A stretch of DNA of 9,515 nucleotides, from assembly GCA_003512125.1 (NCBI GenBank), contig DOSQ01000032.1:1-9515 (forward strand). The letters run 5' to 3'. Under the pieces are notes generated by a model, which worked only from the letters and a program-made list of their open reading frames with translations, searched no databases and was not told where the DNA came from. This stretch comes from Acidaminococcaceae bacterium (GTDB taxonomy: Bacteria; Bacillota; Negativicutes; Acidaminococcales; Acidaminococcaceae). A program made the translations under genes and the position numbers. Positions 6,176 to 9,515 of the stretch are shown here, piece after piece (positions within the stretch are counted from its first letter, which is position 1; each line of letters starts with the position of its first letter).

Positions 6176-7171
6176 TTATTTAATGCTCGCATTTCCCGAA
6201 ATACCCTGCTTCCCCGCAGTACTGCCAGCCGCTTTTTTGTTTAAAGCTTCCGCTGCTTTCGTACGGGTCTCCAGTTTTTTCAAACCGGCAATCACGTCAC
6301 CGGTTATATCATCCGCCGAAACATTGGTTCGATACTTATGAAAAACCACGGAATAACCTCGTTCTTTCGCAATCTTTACAACCTGGCTCTCCATCTCTTT
6401 TTTTATCGAGATTTCCAATGTTTCAATCCCCTGCTGATGCCTGTCCAGTTCCTGATCCATTGTGCCAAGCAGTTCTTTCAGAGCCTCTGGCGCCTTTTTC
6501 AATAACGGATTATCCCGGTCCGAACCCTTAATCATATCTGCCATCATCTGCTGCCGCAGCTGACCGGCATAGGCATCCAACCGTTGCCGCATGGCGTTGA
6601 TATGCGGTTGCATCCGCTCGTTTACAATTCCTATTTTGTGTTGCATCAACAGCATCCGGTCACGGTCTCTGGCCGCCCTCACCGCTTTCAGTTCCGCCTC
6701 CAGCTTTTTACGTTCTTCCGGAACCATGCGGACCGTATCCAGCTTAAGCCGCAAATTAAACAGCTGCAACCGGTAATGCTCTTCCAGCTTCTTTTCTTCT
6801 TCCGCCAGTTCCTTGTCTACCTGATCGGCTATTTGACCACTCAGTTGCTTTAGTTTTTGCTGTTCAGCCATCTGCTTTTCTGTCAGACGGGCTAAAAAAT
6901 CAGCAGACAGGAAATTCTGTTTGCTGTTCCTCTTCAGCTGTTGCAATTTTGCCAAACCGCTTATACGGGTTTTTCCGATGACTTCCTGCTCCTTACGCTT
7001 ATCCAAAAGCAGATTATACTCATCTCTCATCTTTTGCAAACGGGAATACTGCGGATGCTCCTGCAACGCTTTATCCCAGTTTACAACCGCTATCTTTTCC
7101 CCGCTTCCCATTCTGTTACAGGCCGAAAGCATCAGCGCCAGACCTGTGAAAACAATCAAAAGCCAGCGCAT
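6176..7171 (-). CDS. Large OmpH-like lipoprotein with extended coiled coil
   Basis: The 331-residue product starts with a clear lipoprotein signal (MRWLLIVFTGLALMLSAC, lipobox LSAC, C18). Residues 26-60 (IAVVNWDKALQEHPQYSRLQ) and 255-300 (KIAKERGYSVVF, DDITGDVIAGLKKL) match the two ends of OmpH/Skp-family proteins, including the neighbours on each side. Between them about 190 residues rich in K, E, Q, L and R (about 60-250) look like long helices broken at P151 and near 217-228. This makes it about twice the usual family length. Residues 301-331 form an A/G/S/K-rich tail. The role is inferred: a membrane-anchored periplasmic chaperone or spacer for outer-membrane proteins. The ATG has a strong AGGAGG about 7 nt upstream. 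A hairpin lies between it and ompH. Confidence 0.82.
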   Translation of the reverse strand: MRWLLIVFTGLALMLSACNRMGSGEKIAVVNWDKALQEHPQYSRLQKMRDEYNLLLDKRKEQEVIGKTRISGLAKLQQLKRNSKQNFLSADFLARLTEKQMAEQQKLKQLSGQIADQVDKELAEEEKKLEEHYRLQLFNLRLKLDTVRMVPEERKKLEAELKAVRAARDRDRMLLMQHKIGIVNERMQPHINAMRQRLDAYAGQLRQQMMADMIKGSDRDNPLLKKAPEALKELLGTMDQELDRHQQGIETLEISIKKEMESQVVKIAKERGYSVVFHKYRTNVSADDITGDVIAGLKKLETRTKAAEALNKKAAGSTAGKQGISGNASIK

Positions 7172-7194
7172 CGCGTTTCCTCCTTCTGCAATGG

Positions 7195-7223
7195 AAAATG
7201 AGGCTCGTACAGAGCCTCATTTT
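7195..7223 (-). terminator. 12-bp perfect hairpin between ompH and the large lipoprotein gene
   Basis: AAAATGAGGCTC (7195-7206) and GAGCCTCATTTT (7212-7223) pair perfectly with a 5-nt loop. On the minus strand the stem ends in TTTT, which is paired with AAAA, then CC. It lies 8 nt after the ompH stop and 23 nt before the next start codon, just ahead of its ribosome binding site. It has the form of an intra-operon attenuator or partial terminator, and also of an mRNA stabiliser for ompH. The arrangement A4-stem-T4 could work in either direction. Confidence 0.65.
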
Positions 7224-7231
7224 AAGCTTTG

Positions 7232-7723
7232 TCATTTCTTCGGATTCTGCAGTGCTTTGGCAACTTCATCAGTAATGTTCGTACCGCCATATACCACTGT
7301 AGATTTATCAACTACAACCTTCAGGCCCTTTTTATCTGCAATTGTTTTTATGGTATCGTTGATTCCTTTCAGTATCGGATCCATTAAATCTTTTTCTTTG
7401 TTAGCCAGGCGTTCCTGCATTTGCCGGTAATAGCGTTCTTTTTCTTCATCATTCATGTTCTGGCTGTTCTTATCAAATTCTTTACGGGTCTCAGAAATTG
7501 CCTGCTGCATATCCGAACGGACCTGCTCCAGTTGGGGATGCTGGGAAACCAGCACCTGATAATCAACTACGCCAATTGCAGATTCGCTTGCCGCAGCGGA
7601 AGCCACACTGTTTCCAAATCCACCGGCGCTCATAGCCAGCGTGAAACAGCCGATGACAAATATCGCCGCTACAATCAATGAAATGGTTTTAACATTTTTA
7701 GGGTTTCTCAATTTTTCCATCAT
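7232..7723 (-). CDS. ompH: Periplasmic chaperone OmpH/Skp family
   Basis: This 163-residue protein has the usual Skp/OmpH length and form: a basic N-terminus, a hydrophobic segment at 13-31, then AIGVVDYQVLVSQHP at 49-63, a charged coiled-coil arm (about 64-120), and the C-terminal block KGLKVVVDKSTVVYGGTNITDEVAKAL. Skp trimers hold unfolded outer-membrane proteins in transit to BamA. The signal is ambiguous. VIGC at 23-26 fits a relaxed lipobox after a 13-residue hydrophobic core, while VASAAASES at 40-48 offers a signal peptidase I site. The start is MM; the first ATG at 7723 has AGGT about 10 nt upstream. A strong promoter lies just upstream, and a hairpin follows the stop. It is the first of three homologous genes and sits downstream of bamA and the 425-residue protein gene. 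Confidence 0.92.
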   Translation of the reverse strand: MMEKLRNPKNVKTISLIVAAIFVIGCFTLAMSAGGFGNSVASAAASESAIGVVDYQVLVSQHPQLEQVRSDMQQAISETRKEFDKNSQNMNDEEKERYYRQMQERLANKEKDLMDPILKGINDTIKTIADKKGLKVVVDKSTVVYGGTNITDEVAKALQNPKK

Positions 7724-7765
7724 AATAGAAATTACCTGCTTTCTTTAAAAATAGTTTACTCATTT

Positions 7766-7794
7766 ATTATACCAATCATCACGGGTACTTTCAA
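7766..7794 (-). promoter_or_regulatory. Strong sigma-A/sigma-70-type promoter for ompH
   Basis: The minus strand reads TTGAAA (7794-7789), exactly 17 bp, then TATAAT (7771-7766). The -10 is perfect and the -35 matches 5 of 6. It lies in the 98-nt gap between the 425-residue protein gene and ompH. Transcription should start near 7759, leaving a leader of about 36 nt. This is the best promoter in the window and suggests high expression of ompH. Confidence 0.82.
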
Positions 7795-7821
7795 CATTTC
7801 ACCGTATTTTTCATCAATTTT

Positions 7822-9099
7822 TTACAGATTGCCCACGATCCGAAAATAAGACTTTTCTGTAGAATACACATATTCACCACTTAAAAATTCATGAATCCTG
7901 TAACGGACTGCATACTCATTTTCTTTCCTGTCACCGAAATGTTCAAAACGGAACCGCCATTTCGGTGTGAAATCATATTCCAGGCGGTAGATATCGGCAT
8001 CCGCCGGAACACGCCGCATATACGAAACAGTTGCCTTTCCGCAATGGTACGCATAACCTGCGCTGAAATCCCACTTTACATCCTTCAGATCCACGCCCGC
8101 CTCACCGAAGATTTCATCCCTGCGGGAGATGAATTTGCCGATATGGGCACGTCCGGACAGATTATGGTCTTTTCTGTCAATATCGCCATATCCTTCAAAC
8201 CAGATTTTGTATTCATCAGACTCCAGCGAAATGTCTACCAGCGTTTCAGCCCCGGAATGAATGGCCACCTTCGGATTGAGATGGTACCGCCTGACCTGCG
8301 GCTCTTCCGACAGTTCCCGCAACAGTTTCTGAGACAGCAAATCCTGATTATTTTCTATATAGGAAACAGGAAGTCCCTGCAGAGACTTCGCCTTATCTGC
8401 ATATTTATATTTCAGCTGCATCAGCAATATATTCGGTATGGATCTGGAAATCATGCTGTATTGCACACTGCGCACCAGTTCCCCTATCGGATAAATGATC
8501 ACCTGTACTGCCACATGATCATCCCGGGTCGTCAGATCCACCGCCGCCTTAAAATCCGGTAACTCAGACTCGACATTGCTTTTGACCAGGCCCCGCAAAA
8601 CCCCACCGGCCCAATCAGCTGCATCCAGAGAAGCTCCCTGCAGCGTTTTCTGAAGCTGTTCCTTTAAAGACGGTAATTTTTCCTGTAAAACGCCAGCGGC
8701 AAAGGGGCTGACACCGGAAAACTGTATATCCACATCAACCGTCTGCACCGTCCTGGCCCAGGGACCGACCCTGAAGACCAGATTCGCCGCAGTTCCCTCG
8801 TCTTCCTGTACCATGGAAAGAGAAACCCGGTTCGTCTGGTATCCGGTAATGACGCGGTCGGCAATTTCCGACAGAAGACTCTCATAACCTGGCACATCAG
8901 CTGCAATAAATGCCGAATCCCTTCCGTTAAATAACTGGGATGCCACCACCTGCATACTGTCTTCCATTTTGTGAAGCAGGACATGACTGGTGTTCCCTGC
9001 CTCATCAACGATACGAACATTTACCTTTGTCACCGGTGACGCCAGCACACTTCCTGTCCAGAAGAGAGCCAGCAGCAACAAAACAACCCTTTGCAACAT
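7822..9099 (-). CDS. Secreted protein of unknown family, probable outer-membrane beta-rich C-terminus
   Basis: I do not recognise this 425-residue protein. A signal peptide is clear: MLQR, a leucine-rich core, and a VLA/S cleavage site after A20. Residues 22-113, 118-206 and 208-292 alternate predicted strands with helices in a way that loosely recalls POTRA domains (for example 118-130 strand, 133-153 and 160-181 helix, 184-203 strands). From about 296 to 425 there are many short amphipathic strands rich in aromatic and charged residues (IWFEGYGD, FSAGYAYH, KWRFRFEHFGD, SYFRIVGNL), as in an outer-membrane barrel or a TamB-like C-terminal tail. The last residue is L, not the usual F. The start lies 5 nt after the bamA stop with no good ribosome binding site, so translation is probably coupled. 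Context points to envelope assembly or outer-membrane function. The gene is certain; the function is not. Confidence 0.85.
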   Translation of the reverse strand: MLQRVVLLLLALFWTGSVLASPVTKVNVRIVDEAGNTSHVLLHKMEDSMQVVASQLFNGRDSAFIAADVPGYESLLSEIADRVITGYQTNRVSLSMVQEDEGTAANLVFRVGPWARTVQTVDVDIQFSGVSPFAAGVLQEKLPSLKEQLQKTLQGASLDAADWAGGVLRGLVKSNVESELPDFKAAVDLTTRDDHVAVQVIIYPIGELVRSVQYSMISRSIPNILLMQLKYKYADKAKSLQGLPVSYIENNQDLLSQKLLRELSEEPQVRRYHLNPKVAIHSGAETLVDISLESDEYKIWFEGYGDIDRKDHNLSGRAHIGKFISRRDEIFGEAGVDLKDVKWDFSAGYAYHCGKATVSYMRRVPADADIYRLEYDFTPKWRFRFEHFGDRKENEYAVRYRIHEFLSGEYVYSTEKSYFRIVGNL

Positions 9100-9104
9100 G
9101 GTGA

Positions 9105-9515
9105 TCAGAACTGTCCGCCAAAGCTGAAATGGAACCGGCTGCGCTGCTTTCCTTTACCCCAGTCAAGCTTGATCGGACCCAGCGGCGAATTAATCCGCAG
9201 GCCAAGACCGTAACCGGATTCCATCAGGCTGAAATCAAAGGCATCCTGATCGCGTTTATCCCAGGCATAGCCGATATCGTAGAATACTACTCCCTGTACC
9301 TTGTTCCTGATGGGGAAGCGGTATTCCGCCGTACCCCGCAGCATACTGTTTCCTTTGAACTGGTCATCTTTGTAACCGCGCAGCGTGTCCGCACCGCCTA
9401 CTGCAAAACGCTGGGACAAAGGCATGTCGCCCCAGGCGTAACCGGCCGCCAGATCAAACGCCAGCACCCGTTGTCTCTGCAAAGGCAGATAATAACGATA
9501 GTTTACGCTGAGCTT
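9105..9515 (-). CDS. bamA: Omp85-family barrel assembly protein BamA, C-terminal part (runs off right edge)
   Basis: The reading frame is open to the window edge, so the 136 visible residues are the end of a longer protein; the first complete codon is at 9515-9513 (KLSVNYRYYLPL...). The conserved loop-6 motif of Omp85 barrels appears as GGADTLRGYKD, with RGY in place of the V/L-R-G-F/Y core at about visible residues 46-48. It is followed by strand pairs GTAEYRFPI, VQGVVFYDIGYAW, GYGLGLRINSPLGPIKLDWG and the final FHFSFGGQF. The terminal phenylalanine is the outer-membrane beta signal. BamA folds and inserts beta-barrel proteins into the outer membrane. Its place next to ompH and the lpx genes supports BamA over TamA, but the POTRA domains that would decide are outside the window. 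The stop lies 5 nt from the next start codon. Confidence 0.92.
   Translation of the reverse strand, partial: KLSVNYRYYLPLQRQRVLAFDLAAGYAWGDMPLSQRFAVGGADTLRGYKDDQFKGNSMLRGTAEYRFPIRNKVQGVVFYDIGYAWDKRDQDAFDFSLMESGYGLGLRINSPLGPIKLDWGKGKQRSRFHFSFGGQF

Noticed and set aside
6921..7430. Plus-strand open frame spanning the ompH-lipoprotein gap
   Set aside because: It crosses a conserved hairpin and two well-supported genes on the other strand, and its product is cysteine/serine-rich with no domain.
7891..8562. Plus-strand open frame of about 220 codons opposite the 425-residue protein gene
   Set aside because: The minus-strand frame has a signal peptide, coherent strand pattern and a start next to bamA. 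The plus-strand product has no such features.
1..9515. Mobile element, CRISPR array, tRNA or toxin-antitoxin genes
   Set aside because: No transposase or recombinase frames, no spaced direct repeats, no cloverleaf and no small paired genes were found. Every frame that holds up belongs to envelope genes.

Overview
The window reads as a piece of the chromosome of a diderm Firmicute, most likely a Negativicute (the Veillonella, Selenomonas, Acidaminococcus, Megasphaera, Dialister group). The evidence is a lipid A pathway that uses LpxI instead of LpxH, lipid A genes joined directly to bamA and ompH, strong AGGAGG-type ribosome binding sites, and TTGAAA/TATAAT-type promoters with AT-rich intergenic stretches. 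I cannot name the genus. All twelve genes lie on the minus strand, so transcription runs from high to low coordinates. I see no tRNA, rRNA, mobile element or CRISPR array.

Layout in the direction of transcription. (1) 9515-7822: the C-terminal end of an Omp85/BamA barrel protein, then, 5 nt later, a secreted 425-residue protein of no recognised family whose C-terminal part looks like outer-membrane beta strands. (2) 7794-5746: a near-consensus promoter drives three homologous OmpH/Skp-family genes in a row. The second and third are lipoproteins, and the first also fits a relaxed lipobox pattern. A 12-bp perfect hairpin separates the first from the second, and a rho-independent terminator follows the third. 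(3) 5597-2371: lpxD, an lpxL/htrB-type acyltransferase, lpxC and fabZ, with gaps of 12 and 18 nt and a 1-nt TAATG overlap. (4) 2287-494: a second promoter candidate, decorated with a 10-bp inverted repeat, then lpxA, a hairpin and lpxI. A terminator follows lpxI. (5) 398-1: an extended -10 promoter abuts that terminator and leads to the start of lpxB, which runs off the left edge.

Together the genes build the outer membrane. BamA inserts barrel proteins and OmpH-family chaperones carry them across the periplasm. FabZ supplies acyl chains. LpxA, LpxC, LpxD, LpxI, LpxB and the late acyltransferase carry out successive lipid A steps. The enzymes are conserved and ordinary, with key residues in place. 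The least explained parts are the 425-residue protein, the tandem OmpH set (including one with about 190 extra coiled-coil residues), and the internal terminators and promoters that split the cluster into separately adjustable units.
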